Numbered from the stretch's first letter, positions 14,880 to 24,085 are shown. The stretch is DNA of 64,000 nt from Cellulomonas humilata (GCF_013359775.1 NZ_JABMCI010000070.1:434001-498000); one strand, 5' to 3'. A program made the numbers and translations. Notes: generated by a model not told the origin, from the sequence alone.

Positions 14880-14984
14880 TCAGGCGTGGTCAGCGGGCGT
14901 GCGGGACGGGGAGCGCAGCAGCGTGACGCCGAGGACCAGCAGGCCCAGGTACCAGACGGAGTAGATGGTCGAGCCGATCGCCCG
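14880..14984 (-). pseudogene. C-terminal remnant of a membrane protein
   Basis: A 34-codon stretch ending in TGA reads as one transmembrane helix plus a charged tail: IYSVWYLGLLVLGVTLLRSP. An in-frame stop lies directly upstream and there is no start codon, so only the last helix of a lost gene remains. The residue pattern is that of coding DNA. The parent family is not identifiable. Confidence 0.4.
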
Positions 14985-15022
14985 TCAGGTCGTCGGCGCC
15001 CACGCCTGACCGCCCCGGCGCA

Positions 15023-15090
15023 CGAGATCGGCAGTTTCCGACGAGATCGGCAGCTGCAACTCACGATCTCGTCGGAAACTGCCGCACTCG
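15023..15090. repeat. Palindromic element C (21-bp perfect stem)
   Basis: A perfect 21-bp stem joins 15029-15049 to 15064-15084 with a 14-base loop, extended by CGAG (15023-15026) pairing with CTCG (15087-15090). The left arm holds two copies of CGAGATCGGCAG. The layout matches elements A, B and D, with different bases in the stem but pairing kept. It lies between the membrane-protein remnant and the end of the alcohol dehydrogenase gene. Confidence 0.85.
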
Positions 15091-15119
15091 TCACCTGCGG
15101 CCGGGCGCGGCGCCGTACG

Positions 15120-16172
15120 TCAGCCGGCGGGGATCGTGGACGTGTCGATGACGAAGCGGTAGCGGACGTCGCTGTTCACGACGCGGTCGTAGGCCTTGTC
15201 GACGTCGTCGGCGGTGATGGTCTCGACGACCGAGCCGATCCCGTGCGCCGCGCAGAAGTCGAGCATCTCCTGGGTCTCGCGAATCCCGCCGATGTTGGAC
15301 CCGGACAGGTTCCGACGGGCCGCGGTGAGCGAGAAGACGCGGAACGCCTGCTTGTTCTCGGGCAGCCCGACGAACACCAGCGACCCCTCGAACCGCAGCA
15401 GCGACAGGTACGCGTCGACGTCGATGTCCGCGCCGACCGTGCTGATGATCAGGTCGAACGAGCGGCGCAGGTCGCGGAACGTCTGCCGGTCGCTCGTCGC
15501 GTAGTAGTGGTCGGCGCCCAGGGCGAGCCCGTCCGCCTGCTTGGACAGCGACTGGCTGAGCACGGTGACCTCGGCGCCGAGCGCGTGCGCCAGCTGCACG
15601 CCCATGTGCCCGAGCCCGCCCATGCCGACGATCGCGACCTTCGTGCCGGGTCCGGCACCCCAGTGCTTCAGGGGCGAGTAGAGGGTGATGCCGGCGCAGA
15701 GCAGCGGGGCGGCGACGTCCAGGGAGATGCCCTCGGGGATGCGCAGGGCGTAGCTCTCGTCGACGACGATCTGCGTCGAGTAGCCGCCGTAGGTGGGGGT
15801 GCCGTCGTAGGCCTTGGAGTTGTAGGTGCCGACGTTGCCCTTCAGGCAGAACTGCTCCTCGCCCGCCAGGCACATCTCGCACTCGCGGCAGGAGTCGACG
15901 AAGCAGCCGACGCCCGCGCGGTCGCCGACCTGGTGCGTGGTGACGCCGGACCCGACCGCGGAGATCACGCCGGCGATCTCGTGCCCGGGGACCATCGGGA
16001 AGATCGCCCTGCCCCACTCCTCGCGCGCCTGGTGGATGTCGGAGTGGCAGATGCCCGCGTACGCGATGTCGATGAGGACGTCGTGCTCGCCCAGCTCACG
16101 GCGCTCGACGGTGCCGCGCTCGAACGGGGCGCCGGCGGAGGGGGTGAGCAGGGCGGGGACGGTCAGGGACAC
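15120..16172 (-). CDS. Zinc-dependent NAD(P) alcohol dehydrogenase
   Basis: A 350-residue medium-chain dehydrogenase of the cinnamyl-alcohol/aldehyde reductase branch. Catalytic zinc ligands are Cys42 (GICHSD), His64-Glu65 (PGHE) and Cys159; structural zinc ligands are Cys95, 98, 101 and 109. The cofactor loop is [11 protein letters not shown]. These enzymes usually reduce aldehydes with NADPH. GTG 16172 fits the family start. It is divergent from the histidine kinase gene with 123 bases between, so the two-component system may control it. Confidence 0.9.
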   Translation of the reverse strand: MSLTVPALLTPSAGAPFERGTVERRELGEHDVLIDIAYAGICHSDIHQAREEWGRAIFPMVPGHEIAGVISAVGSGVTTHQVGDRAGVGCFVDSCRECEMCLAGEEQFCLKGNVGTYNSKAYDGTPTYGGYSTQIVVDESYALRIPEGISLDVAAPLLCAGITLYSPLKHWGAGPGTKVAIVGMGGLGHMGVQLAHALGAEVTVLSQSLSKQADGLALGADHYYATSDRQTFRDLRRSFDLIISTVGADIDVDAYLSLLRFEGSLVFVGLPENKQAFRVFSLTAARRNLSGSNIGGIRETQEMLDFCAAHGIGSVVETITADDVDKAYDRVVNSDVRYRFVIDTSTIPAG

Positions 16173-16295
16173 AGCGGGACTCCTCGGGATGGGCGGGCGT
16201 GTGCTGGGTACATCATGGCCCGATCCGGGAGGTGGAGTCCGATCTCCGCCGCGCGGCTGAGGCGCCGTGACCCGGGCACAGGTCACGATGTCGCC

Positions 16296-17516
16296 ATGAC
16301 CACAGCCGCGCCGCTCGCGCAGGTGAACCACGGTCGCCCGGTCGCCCCCGTCGCCGAGTGGCGCCCGTGGGTCACACCTGCAGTCTTCGCGGCGATCGTC
16401 GGCGGCTTCCTGGTGATCACACCGAGCTTCCTCGCCGGCTCGCAGAGCGGCGACCCGGCCTGGGTCACGGTCTCGAAGAGCCTCACCCTGGCCGCGGGGG
16501 TGGGCGTCGTCGCAGGTGTGCTGCTCGCGCGACGGTCCCCGGGCTGGGCGACGCTGCTGACGGTGGCCCCGTGGGTGCTCGTGCCGTTCACCGGGTGGTT
16601 CGTGTGGGGCTGGTGGCTCGGCACCGTGGCCGTGGCGGTGGTCGCCGCCCTCGACGGGATCCGGCGGGCGGTCCTGCCGTTCGTCGTGGCCGTCCTCATC
16701 ATCACCTGGTACTGCGCGTCCGACGCGGAGGCGATCCTCCCGATCGGGCTGGTCAGCTCGGGGACGAGCGCCGGCTTCCAGGCAGTCGTGTTCGTCGTGT
16801 ACCTCACGGTGATGGCCTCCGCCGTGGGCATCTCGGCGGCGATAGGAGCCGGGTACCGGTCGAGCGCCCGGCACGCCGCCGCGCACGTCACGGAGCAGCA
16901 CGCACTGGTGGTCGAGTCCCTGGCCGGTGAGCGCGCCCGGCTGGCCCGCGACCTGCACGACGTCGTCGCCCACCACGTGTCGCTGGTCGCGGTGCGCGCG
17001 GAGTCGGCGCCCTTCGTCCACCCGGACCTGAACGACGACGCCCGCGGGGTGCTGGCCGCCATCGCGACCGACGCCCGCGAGGCCCTCACCGAGCTGCGCC
17101 AGGTGCTCGTCGTCCTGCAGCGCACGTCCGACGAGGGCGAGCGCACCCCGCAGCCGACCGCGTGCGACGTCGACGACCTGGTGGCCAGCGCGGTCGCGGC
17201 GGGCCAGGCGGTCACCCTCGACGGGGAGTGGCGCGACGTCCCGCCGGCCACCGGCTACGTGTTGTACCGGGCTGTGCAGGAGGGGCTGACCAACGCCCGT
17301 CGGCACGCGCCCGGGGTGACCGCGCGGTTGAGCCGGATGCAGGCGAACGGCGCGGTCGGCTTCCGGATGACCAACCCCGCCGAGCGCGTCGCCGAGCCGG
17401 GGCGCGGGCTGATCGGGATGCGTGAACGCGTCGAGGCGCTGGGTGGCACGATGACGGCCGTGATGGACGACGAGGAGTTCGTGCTGGAGATCCAGGTGCC
17501 CGTGGTGCCCCGGTGA
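16296..17516 (+). CDS. Two-component sensor histidine kinase (HisKA_3 type)
   Basis: A 406-residue membrane kinase. The N-terminal half has about six hydrophobic segments and no large extracellular domain, so it probably senses a membrane or intramembrane signal. The phospho-accepting His is residue 221 in [18 protein letters not shown]. The ATPase domain has [12 protein letters not shown] (N-box) and [16 protein letters not shown] (G-box). It overlaps the response regulator gene (GTGA). The signal is unknown. Confidence 0.9.
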   Translation: MTTAAPLAQVNHGRPVAPVAEWRPWVTPAVFAAIVGGFLVITPSFLAGSQSGDPAWVTVSKSLTLAAGVGVVAGVLLARRSPGWATLLTVAPWVLVPFTGWFVWGWWLGTVAVAVVAALDGIRRAVLPFVVAVLIITWYCASDAEAILPIGLVSSGTSAGFQAVVFVVYLTVMASAVGISAAIGAGYRSSARHAAAHVTEQHALVVESLAGERARLARDLHDVVAHHVSLVAVRAESAPFVHPDLNDDARGVLAAIATDAREALTELRQVLVVLQRTSDEGERTPQPTACDVDDLVASAVAAGQAVTLDGEWRDVPPATGYVLYRAVQEGLTNARRHAPGVTARLSRMQANGAVGFRMTNPAERVAEPGRGLIGMRERVEALGGTMTAVMDDEEFVLEIQVPVVPR

Positions 17517-18160
17517 CCCGCGTCGTCGTCGCCGACGACCAGCCCGTCGTCCTGCTGGGCTTCGCCGCGATCCTCGGGTCGGCACCCGACCTGCAGGTGG
17601 TCGGCGCCGCGAACGACGGCCGCGAGCTGCTGGCGCTGGTCGCGGCCGAGAAGCCCGATGTCGCAGTGGTCGACGTGCGGATGCCGCACCTCGACGGGAT
17701 CGCGGCCACTGCCCGCATCACGGCCGAGCACCCGGCCACCCGGGTCCTGATCCTCACCACGTTCGACCTGGACGAGTACGTGTACGACGCCCTGCGCGCG
17801 GGTGCCAGCGGCTTCCTGCTCAAGGACGTCACCGCGGCCCGGCTGGTCGAGGCGGTGCGGATGGTCGCGGACGGGTCGATGCTGCTGGGCCCGACGGTCA
17901 CCCGGAGGCTGGTCGAGGACTTCACCGCGCGCGCACCGGTGCCCGCGCCGATGGCGGGCATCGCGGACCTGACCCCGCGCGAGCTGGAGATCCTGCGCGC
18001 GGTGGCCCGCGGGCTGTCGAACGCGGAGATCGGTGCGGAGCTGTGGATCGCCGAGCCGACCGTGAAGTCCCACGTGTCGGAGGCCCTGCGCAAGCTCGGC
18101 TGCCGCGACCGGGTCCAGCTGGTGATCGCGGCCTACGAGTCGGGGCTCGTCGGGGTCTAG
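17513..18160 (+). CDS. NarL/LuxR-type response regulator
   Basis: A 215-residue partner of the kinase upstream. The receiver domain has the acidic pair near residues 8-9, the phospho-acceptor Asp54 in [11 protein letters not shown], and the Lys in FLLKD. The DNA-binding domain is [20 protein letters not shown] followed by [16 protein letters not shown]. The GTG start overlaps the kinase stop. Its stop overlaps the convergent lipoprotein gene. Targets are unknown; the divergent alcohol dehydrogenase is a candidate. Confidence 0.92.
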   Translation: MTRVVVADDQPVVLLGFAAILGSAPDLQVVGAANDGRELLALVAAEKPDVAVVDVRMPHLDGIAATARITAEHPATRVLILTTFDLDEYVYDALRAGASGFLLKDVTAARLVEAVRMVADGSMLLGPTVTRRLVEDFTARAPVPAPMAGIADLTPRELEILRAVARGLSNAEIGAELWIAEPTVKSHVSEALRKLGCRDRVQLVIAAYESGLVGV

Positions 18161-18492
18161 GAGCAGAGCTCCAGCGGCTCGTCCGCGCCGGGCCGCAGGA
18201 CGAAGTGCTCCTCGTGGCCGGCGGCGTCGGTGAACACGGCCTCGTCGCCGGTCACGGTGAGCGTCCCCGCCTGGGTGGGGTTGTCCCAGCCGACCGGCGG
18301 GTTGCCCGAGCCGTCGTCGAGCCGGCCGCCCTGCCGCACGTACCAGCCGCCGTCGTAGGTCAGCTCGTGGATGCCGCAGTGCGTGTACAGCGAGAACGTC
18401 GCGTCGAGCGTGGTCGGGAAGGGCTCGTCAGGAGCACCTGCGCAGCCCGCGAGCGCGACGAGCGCGACGACGACGGCCCGGGCGCGCCTCAT
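18157..18492 (-). CDS. Small secreted lipoprotein
   Basis: A 111-residue protein with a lipoprotein signal, MRRARAVVVALVALAGC, where the LAGC lipobox gives a Cys to be lipidated. The mature part is about 95 residues, with short beta-strand-like stretches and two further Cys (CGIHEL and the penultimate Cys). I do not recognise a family. Its ATG overlaps the methyltransferase stop (ATGA), making it the third gene of the operon that starts at 20008. Confidence 0.7.
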   Translation of the reverse strand: MRRARAVVVALVALAGCAGAPDEPFPTTLDATFSLYTHCGIHELTYDGGWYVRQGGRLDDGSGNPPVGWDNPTQAGTLTVTGDEAVFTDAAGHEEHFVLRPGADEPLELCS

Positions 18493-19304
18493 GCCCTGCG
18501 CCCCACGTACAGCAGGTGGCCGGCGGTCGCGAGCGTGCCGGGGTCCGACGCGAGGGCCACCACACGGTCCAGCAGACCGAGGTACGCGGCGGGGTGCTCG
18601 ACCCGCAGCCCCTCGAGCCCGTCCTCGACGCCGGTGAGGAACCCGTGCGTCGACGCCAGCAGCAGCGACGAGAACCCGTGCGACTCGAAGAACGGGCACA
18701 CCTCGGTCGGCTGCACCCCGTACACGTGCGTGAAGCGCCCGGGCACCGCGTTCTCCAGGACGCCCTCGTCCAGCAGCCGGTCGACGAACGCCGGGTCGGC
18801 CAGCTGCCACCGCTCGTCGGGGAGCGAGAGCACGCGCCGGACGGAGGTGTACCGCGGCATGAGCGCGACGGCGACGACCCCGCCGGGACGCGTGACGCGG
18901 GCCAGCTCGGAGGCGGCGAGCGCGCGGTCGTGCGCGGTGGTCAGGTGGTACATCGGCCCGAGGGAGAGGACCGCGTCGAACGTCCCGTCGGCCCAGCGCG
19001 ACAGGTCCCGGGCGTCGATCTCGACGACCTCCTGGACGGTGCCGGCGGGCAGCGAGGACTCGGCGATCGCGAGGAGCTCAGGGGACAGGTCGGCCAGCGA
19101 GACCTCCCAGCCCAGCTCGGCCAGCCACACCGAGTACGGTCCGGTTCCGCCGCCGAGGTCGAGCGCTCGGCCGGGCGCACCGAGGTGCGGTTCGAGGAGG
19201 CGGGTGGTCAGCACGCGCTCGAGCAGGCCCTCCGGGGAGAGGAGCCGGTCCCGCTCGTGCTCGCTCTTCGAGGCGTAGTAGGCGCGCACCGCCGAGGGGT
19301 CCAT
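18489..19304 (-). CDS. SAM-dependent methyltransferase
   Basis: A 271-residue class I methyltransferase. Motif I is RALDLGGGTGPYS; the post-motif acid is in SLADLSPELL; motif III is LARVTRPGGVVAVAL. The C-terminal part (FFESHGFSSLLLAST) resembles UbiE/Tam-like enzymes that act on small molecules. It is coupled on both sides by ATGA overlaps, with another methyltransferase before it and a lipoprotein after. Confidence 0.82.
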   Translation of the reverse strand: MDPSAVRAYYASKSEHERDRLLSPEGLLERVLTTRLLEPHLGAPGRALDLGGGTGPYSVWLAELGWEVSLADLSPELLAIAESSLPAGTVQEVVEIDARDLSRWADGTFDAVLSLGPMYHLTTAHDRALAASELARVTRPGGVVAVALMPRYTSVRRVLSLPDERWQLADPAFVDRLLDEGVLENAVPGRFTHVYGVQPTEVCPFFESHGFSSLLLASTHGFLTGVEDGLEGLRVEHPAAYLGLLDRVVALASDPGTLATAGHLLYVGRRA

Positions 19305-20008
19305 CAGGGGCGCCGCATGAGCGCGAAGACGCCCCAGCCCAGGTTCGGGCGCTGGTTCGTCACGTAGTCGAGCGGCCCCGTCGACAGCTCCTCGCGGAAG
19401 GCCGGGGCCAGCTCGTCGTCGGGGTGCTCGTCGAGGAACCGGCGGATGTTCAGCCACTGCGCGGCCACGTACCGGTCCCAGCTGTGCTCGTCGGCCAGCA
19501 CCATCTCCACCAGGTCCCAGCCGGCGTCGCCGAGCTGCCGGACCAGGTCGGGCAGGGACAGGAACTCGTTCGGCGGCCCGGCCCGCCAGAACGGCTCGCC
19601 GATCAGCGCGATGCCGCGGGGCTTCAGGGACCGCCCGAGCAGCTCCAGGGTGCCGACGACTCCGCCGCCGATCCACGTCGCCCCGACGCACGACGCGACG
19701 TCGACCGGCTCGTGGGCCACGTACGAGGAGGCGTCGCCCTGCACGAACGTCACGTCGACGTTCAGCGAGGTGGCCCGCTCCCGGGCCGCGGCGACGAACA
19801 CCGTGCTCAGGTCCACCCCCGTGCCGACCGTCTGGTGGTCCCGCGCCCAGGTGCACAGGAGCTCGCCCTTCCCGCACGCGAGGTCGAGCACGGTGGCGCC
19901 GGGATCGAGGCGCAGCGCGCGGCCGAGGGTCGCCAGCTGGTGGTCGGTGAACGGGTCGATGATCCGGTGGCTGGTCTCGCGGATCGTGTGGTGACGGGGC
20001 AGGTCCAT
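19304..20008 (-). CDS. SAM-dependent methyltransferase
   Basis: A 234-residue class I methyltransferase, first gene of a three-gene minus-strand operon. Motif I is VLDLACGKGELL, then GTGVDLSTVF; motif III is LKPRGIALIGEPFW. Relatives are annotated as small-molecule methyltransferases. Two consecutive different methyltransferases in one operon suggest successive methylation of one product, which is inference only. Confidence 0.8.
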   Translation of the reverse strand: MDLPRHHTIRETSHRIIDPFTDHQLATLGRALRLDPGATVLDLACGKGELLCTWARDHQTVGTGVDLSTVFVAAARERATSLNVDVTFVQGDASSYVAHEPVDVASCVGATWIGGGVVGTLELLGRSLKPRGIALIGEPFWRAGPPNEFLSLPDLVRQLGDAGWDLVEMVLADEHSWDRYVAAQWLNIRRFLDEHPDDELAPAFREELSTGPLDYVTNQRPNLGWGVFALMRRP

Positions 20009-20123
20009 GAGCCGGACGGTACGACCGGGCGCGCACGCGAGCGAGCAGATATGACCCGCCGCGTGCGTATCACCACCCCGCAGCGCCTCTCTTCCCAGGT
20101 GACAGGTCCGGCGACGAAGGGGG

Positions 20124-20918
20124 ATGGCGATGTCGTACGGCATCGGCACGGAGTGGATCAACGCGTACAACAACCTCAATCCGCTGACGCACGAGCACGA
20201 GGACGCGGGCGGGTTCTGGGACGAGCTGCGCAACCACGACAGCGGGACCGGGATCTTCAACTGGGGCGACGGGAACGCGTTCGAGGACGACTTCAAGGCG
20301 AACGCCCGCGGTGGCCACGCCGATCAGTGGGTGGAGCAGGCGGACATCGTCTACTTCACGGGCCACGGCAGCCCGAGCGGCTTCTACTTCCGCAGCGACG
20401 TGCCGGACGACTCGCAGGTGCGGGGGGACTTCACCTCGACGTCGGCCGGCAACGACGGCGACCTGCGTCTGGGCCACGGCGACCTGGAGTGGCTGGGTCT
20501 GGAGGTCTGCAACACGCTGCAGATGGACGCGGTCCAGCAGGGCGCCAACCGGGACGTGTTCGACCGGTGGGCCGACGCCTTCGAGGGCCTGCACGCGATC
20601 CTCAGCTTCACCACCACCAGCCTCGACCTGGCCAACCCGGGGCGGGCGTTCGCCTCCGCGATGGACGGACGCTGGCTCACGGCCATGTACGGCATCCCGG
20701 AGTTCCTCATCGGGCGCCACCCCATGCGCGTGATCGACGCGTGGTTCTGGATGGCGGAGTTCACGCAGCCCAGCTGGGTGGAGTCGGCGGTGCTCTACGC
20801 CAACGCCCCGGGCACCAACACCGGCGCCGACTTCCTGCACGACCACGGGTTCGTCAGCGCCGACCCGCACCGCGGCGGCTCCTGGTTCTCGTGGACCTGG
20901 ATCCCGCACGCCTGCTGA
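20124..20918 (+). CDS. DUF6345-like protein with caspase-like His-Gly/Cys pattern
   Basis: A 264-residue protein with no signal peptide. It carries ADIVYFTGHGSPSG (His81-Gly82) and LEWLGLEVCNTLQ (Cys129). A hydrophobic strand ending in His-Gly, then about 50 residues later one ending in Cys, is the signature of clan CD peptidases (caspases, gingipains, separase). It best fits the uncharacterised DUF6345 family. The next gene, 28 bases away, is its probable partner, and the pair ends at a strong terminator. Protease activity is unproven; ATG 20130 is an alternative start. Confidence 0.6.
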   Translation: MAMSYGIGTEWINAYNNLNPLTHEHEDAGGFWDELRNHDSGTGIFNWGDGNAFEDDFKANARGGHADQWVEQADIVYFTGHGSPSGFYFRSDVPDDSQVRGDFTSTSAGNDGDLRLGHGDLEWLGLEVCNTLQMDAVQQGANRDVFDRWADAFEGLHAILSFTTTSLDLANPGRAFASAMDGRWLTAMYGIPEFLIGRHPMRVIDAWFWMAEFTQPSWVESAVLYANAPGTNTGADFLHDHGFVSADPHRGGSWFSWTWIPHAC

Positions 20919-20946
20919 GCACCCCCGACTCTCGAGAGGAACCGTC

Positions 20947-21738
20947 ATGACCACGATCTCGGTCGCCCGCGTGCGACCTGCTGCCCTGGACGACGAGCGC
21001 CTGCGCGCGCTCGCCGAGGCGTTCCGCGTCGACGGCGACGTCGTGCGCACCGAGGAGGCGTACGCCGTCGTCGGCAAGGAGGCGACGCTCGTGCACGGCG
21101 GGCCCGGCAACCGGCTGGCCGGCGTCACGACCCTCGTCGACCTCGCCCGCGGTGTCGCCGCCACCGACCCGGAGAAGGACCCCGCGGAGCCGTTGCCCGC
21201 CGACAAGGCCGTCAGCGTGGCTTCCGAGCTCACCGAGCGGTACGGGCTCGGCCCGGCGGTCGCGCGGATCGACGGCGTGCGGCTGGAGTCCAGCATCGAC
21301 GCGATCGTCACCCACGCCGTGCGGTTCGACGGCAAGGAGCGGACGCGGTTCGCCGTGAAGACCGACGTGCGCGCCCGGGTCACGCTCGACGGCATCCCGG
21401 TGACGGGTCCGCGGGCGGGCGTGAACGCCACGTTCCTCGACGACGACCGCCCGCTGCGCCTGATGGCGACCACCTGGGACGCCGTCGAGCTGTACCGCGA
21501 GGCCGAGCTGGTCGAGGAGGGCGAGGTGCTCGAGCGGGTGCTGGAGGCCGCGCGGCACCGCGCGGGCCGGACCGAGAAGCTGTCGGTCGTGTCCAGCGTG
21601 CTGGCGTACTGGGCCGCGCCCTACGAGGGCGGAGCCGACCTGCTGGAGCCCAGCTGGTTCGTGGAGCTGGGGCACCCGTCCGACGAGTACGGCAACGACG
21701 GGCCCAAGCAGCTGGTCAGGGTCCCGGCCACCCGCTGA
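20947..21738 (+). CDS. Uncharacterised partner of the DUF6345-like protein
   Basis: A 263-residue soluble protein whose family I do not recognise. It starts ISVARVRPAALDDERLRALA and has an alpha/beta pattern with many acidic residues. Larger DUF6345 proteins carry an N-terminal region before the DUF6345 domain; this gene may correspond to that region as a separate polypeptide, which is a guess from size and context. RBS GAGAGGAA precedes ATG 20947. It shares a transcript with the preceding gene and ends just before the terminator. Confidence 0.6.
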   Translation: MTTISVARVRPAALDDERLRALAEAFRVDGDVVRTEEAYAVVGKEATLVHGGPGNRLAGVTTLVDLARGVAATDPEKDPAEPLPADKAVSVASELTERYGLGPAVARIDGVRLESSIDAIVTHAVRFDGKERTRFAVKTDVRARVTLDGIPVTGPRAGVNATFLDDDRPLRLMATTWDAVELYREAELVEEGEVLERVLEAARHRAGRTEKLSVVSSVLAYWAAPYEGGADLLEPSWFVELGHPSDEYGNDGPKQLVRVPATR

Positions 21739-21742
21739 GCCA

Positions 21743-21782
21743 CCGGACGGCCTGCGCGGCGAGGGGAGCGCAGGCCGTCCGG
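21743..21782. terminator. Bidirectional terminator hairpin
   Basis: A perfect 15-bp stem, CCGGACGGCCTGCGC (21743-21757) with its complement (21768-21782), and a 10-base loop, between two convergent genes. It closes the DUF6345 cassette on the plus strand. Confidence 0.85.
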
Positions 21783-21792
21783 TACTTCTGCG

Positions 21793-22440
21793 TCACATGT
21801 CGCGGTAGCGCACGGCCTTCGACAGGGCGGCGCGCAGGCCGTCGGCGTCGAACCGCTGCACGTAGGCCGCGGTGTCGCGCTGGTAGCGCCAGCCCTCCGC
21901 CAGCGGGCCGACGTCGACCGCGTCGAAGCCGAGCTCGTCGATCAGCTCGGACACGGCGGCGCGCGCCTCGTCGGAGTCGCCGGCCACGGCCAGCGCCCGG
22001 CGCTGCGGGGTGCCGGCGGGGACGCCCTGCGTGGCGAGGTCGCTGAACATGATGTGGTTGAACGCCTTGACCACGTGCGACGCCGGCAGGTGCGACTGGA
22101 GCAGCTCCGAGACTGTCGTGGACTCGTTGTCGAGCGCCTCGATCTGGCCGTCGCGCTGCGGGTAGTAGTTGTTGGTGTCGATGACGACCTTGCCGGCGAG
22201 CTGCTCGACCGGGACGTCGTTCACGTTCTTGGTGGGGATCGTGACCACGACGACGTCCCCGGCGGCGGCGGCCTCGGCCGACGTGCCCGCGCGGGCGCGG
22301 TCGCCCAGCTGCTCCACCAGGTCGGTGAGTGTCTCCGGTCCCCGGGAGTTGCTGACGACGACGTCGTAGCCGTGCGAGATCGCGAGCTGGGCGAGCGTGC
22401 CGCCGATGTGGCCTGCGCCGATGAATCCGATAGTGGTCAT
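21793..22440 (-). CDS. NADPH-dependent F420 reductase-like oxidoreductase
   Basis: A 215-residue Rossmann protein of the F420-dependent NADP oxidoreductase family. The NADP loop is IGFIGAGHIGGTLAQ, followed by VSNSRGPETL, the phosphate-binding pattern of NADP enzymes. IDTNNYYPQRDG and VVKAFNHI are typical of the group. It could exchange hydride between NADPH and a flavin or F420, but bacterial members are often of unknown substrate. It is divergent from the stress-protein gene. Confidence 0.8.
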   Translation of the reverse strand: MTTIGFIGAGHIGGTLAQLAISHGYDVVVSNSRGPETLTDLVEQLGDRARAGTSAEAAAAGDVVVVTIPTKNVNDVPVEQLAGKVVIDTNNYYPQRDGQIEALDNESTTVSELLQSHLPASHVVKAFNHIMFSDLATQGVPAGTPQRRALAVAGDSDEARAAVSELIDELGFDAVDVGPLAEGWRYQRDTAAYVQRFDADGLRAALSKAVRYRDM

Positions 22441-22492
22441 GGGTCATCGCAACCTCCGCGGCCCGACCGGTGTTCCCGCGTAGCCTCGGCGG

Positions 22493-23008
22493 GTGACCCG
22501 TTCCGCACCGCACGCGTGGCACGGCGTGCCGACGCCGGGCGGTCCGACTGTCGTCGTCGGGGTGATCCCGGGCCAGTCCCCGGCGGTCGTGCACCGGGCG
22601 GCGGACCTCGCCCGCGCGATGGGCGCCGCCCTGGTCTGCGTGTGGTCGGACGCCGCCCGCACGTTCGTCGCGCGGGAGCCGGACGGCACCCTGGTCACCA
22701 CGCCGCTGGACCCGGACCACGTCGACGAGCGGGAGGACGAAGTCGCCGCGGAGACGTCGACGGCCGCGGAGGTCGAGCGGAACTTCGCGGGCATCGACGT
22801 GCCGTGGCGGTTCGTCTACACCGTCGGCGAGGCGTCGCGGGAGCTGGCGCACGTCGGGCGGCAGACGGGCGCCTCGATGATCGTCGTCGGCAGCCGCCGC
22901 CCCGGCCTCGGCGGCTGGATGAACCACCTCATCGGCGGCTCGACCGCCGGGCACCTGGCGCACACGCAGCCGCTGCCGGTCACGATCGTCCCGCAGGACC
23001 ATCCGTGA
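22493..23008 (+). CDS. Universal stress protein (UspA family)
   Basis: A 171-residue protein with an ATP-binding-type ending: IVVGSRRPGLGG followed by GGSTAGHLAHTQ and PVTIVP, close to the G-x2-G-x9-G(S/T) motif. GTG 22493 lies 53 bases from the divergent oxidoreductase start. Its stop overlaps the GTG of the first CrcB gene (GTGA), so it is the lead gene of a fluoride-export operon. Confidence 0.85.
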   Translation: MTRSAPHAWHGVPTPGGPTVVVGVIPGQSPAVVHRAADLARAMGAALVCVWSDAARTFVAREPDGTLVTTPLDPDHVDEREDEVAAETSTAAEVERNFAGIDVPWRFVYTVGEASRELAHVGRQTGASMIVVGSRRPGLGGWMNHLIGGSTAGHLAHTQPLPVTIVPQDHP

Positions 23009-23415
23009 CCCGACCCCCGCACCTCGATCCGAGGCTCGTCGCGGTCGTGGCGCTGGGCGGAGCGGTGGGGACGACGGCCCGCTGGGCGGTCTCCGAGTGG
23101 TTGGGCACGTCCGCCGCCGGGTGGCCGACGGCGACGTTCGTCGTCAACGTGCTCGGGTCGTTCCTGCTCGGCGTCCTGCTCGAGGCGCTGCTGCGCCACG
23201 GTCAGGAGTCCCGACGAGGCCGGCTGGTACGCCTGGGCGCGGGCACGGGGGTGCTCGGTGGGTTCACCACGTTCTCCAGCCTGGCCCTCGAGATGGAGCG
23301 GCTGATCGCCGCCGACCAGGTGGCCCTGAGCGCGGCCTACGGGACGCTCAGCGTGGTCCTCGGGCTGCTGGCGTGCCTCGCGGGCGTCGCGCTCGGGTCC
23401 CGGCGGGTGCGATGA
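23005..23415 (+). CDS. crcB: CrcB/Fluc fluoride channel, subunit 1
   Basis: A 136-residue four-helix membrane protein. Family motifs are GGAVGTTARW, FVVNVLGSFLLG and GFTTFSSLALE. Fluc proteins form dual-topology dimers that export F-. Two adjacent, different crcB genes usually encode an antiparallel heterodimer. Coupled to the stress protein before it and the second crcB after it. Confidence 0.93.
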   Translation: MTRPPHLDPRLVAVVALGGAVGTTARWAVSEWLGTSAAGWPTATFVVNVLGSFLLGVLLEALLRHGQESRRGRLVRLGAGTGVLGGFTTFSSLALEMERLIAADQVALSAAYGTLSVVLGLLACLAGVALGSRRVR

Positions 23416-23777
23416 CCGTCCTGCTCATCGCCGTCTTCGGCGGCATCGGCGCCGCGTCCCGGTTCGTCGTCGACGGCTCGGTCCGCACCCGCTGGAGCCG
23501 GGTCTTCCCGTTGGCCACCCTGGTGGTCAACGTGACCGGGTCGTTCCTCATCGGGCTGCTCAACGGCGCGCACCTGTACCACGGCCTCGGCTCGACGTGG
23601 CTGGTGGTGGCCGCGACCGGGTTCTGCGGCGGGTACACCACGTTCTCGACCGCGATGGTGGAGACCGTCCGACTGATCCAGGCCGGCGAGCTGCGCCGAG
23701 CGACCGCGAACGCGGTCGGCTCGGTGCTGCTCTGCCTCGGGGCGGCCGCGCTGGGCGTCGCCCTGATGGCTGCCTAG
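23412..23777 (+). CDS. crcB: CrcB/Fluc fluoride channel, subunit 2
   Basis: A 121-residue four-helix membrane protein, the partner of the preceding CrcB. Motifs are GGIGAASRF, LVVNVTGSFLIG and GFCGGYTTFSTAMVE. ATGA overlap with subunit 1 supports equal production for a heterodimer. No crcB-type fluoride riboswitch is recognisable before the operon. Confidence 0.93.
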   Translation: MTVLLIAVFGGIGAASRFVVDGSVRTRWSRVFPLATLVVNVTGSFLIGLLNGAHLYHGLGSTWLVVAATGFCGGYTTFSTAMVETVRLIQAGELRRATANAVGSVLLCLGAAALGVALMAA

Positions 23778-24085
23778 ACGCGGGTGAGGCGCACCCGGCA
23801 CTCGGTGGGCTCGTCGACCAGGAACTCGACGGCCAGCGCGCCGGGGGCGTCCTGCTCCAGCTGCGCGAGCAGGGGGAGCGGCTTGTGCGGCGCGACGAGC
23901 ACCATCGAGCCACCGACCGGGATCGCGCTGAACGCGCCGCGGATCGCCGCGTGACGGATCGGGCGCGGCAGGCTGTGCACGTCGAGCACGATCTCCTGGT
24001 CGGTCGCGTGCCCGCAGCCGCACACGTGGGCCTGCTCGGCCGGGGCGGGCGTGGCGGTCGAGATCTCGACGTGCTGCGTGGTCAT
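23774..24085 (-). CDS. DUF2249 domain protein with Cys-Gly-Cys-Gly-His motif
   Basis: A 103-residue protein; EIVLDVHSLPRPIRHAAIRG and the downstream VLVAPHKPLPLLAQLE match the DUF2249 family, a TusA-like fold linked to redox or nitric-oxide metabolism. The N-terminus has HVCGCGH, a possible metal site. It is convergent with subunit 2 of CrcB (4-base overlap). Confidence 0.75.
   Translation of the reverse strand: MTTQHVEISTATPAPAEQAHVCGCGHATDQEIVLDVHSLPRPIRHAAIRGAFSAIPVGGSMVLVAPHKPLPLLAQLEQDAPGALAVEFLVDEPTECRVRLTRV

Noticed and set aside
14160..16295. Long plus-strand open frame in front of the histidine kinase
   Set aside because: It is antisense to DUF2071 and the alcohol dehydrogenase and of low complexity; the kinase clearly starts at 16296.
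22441..22492. Fluoride riboswitch before the Usp-CrcB operon
   Set aside because: The 52-base gap is too short and lacks the crcB-motif core.
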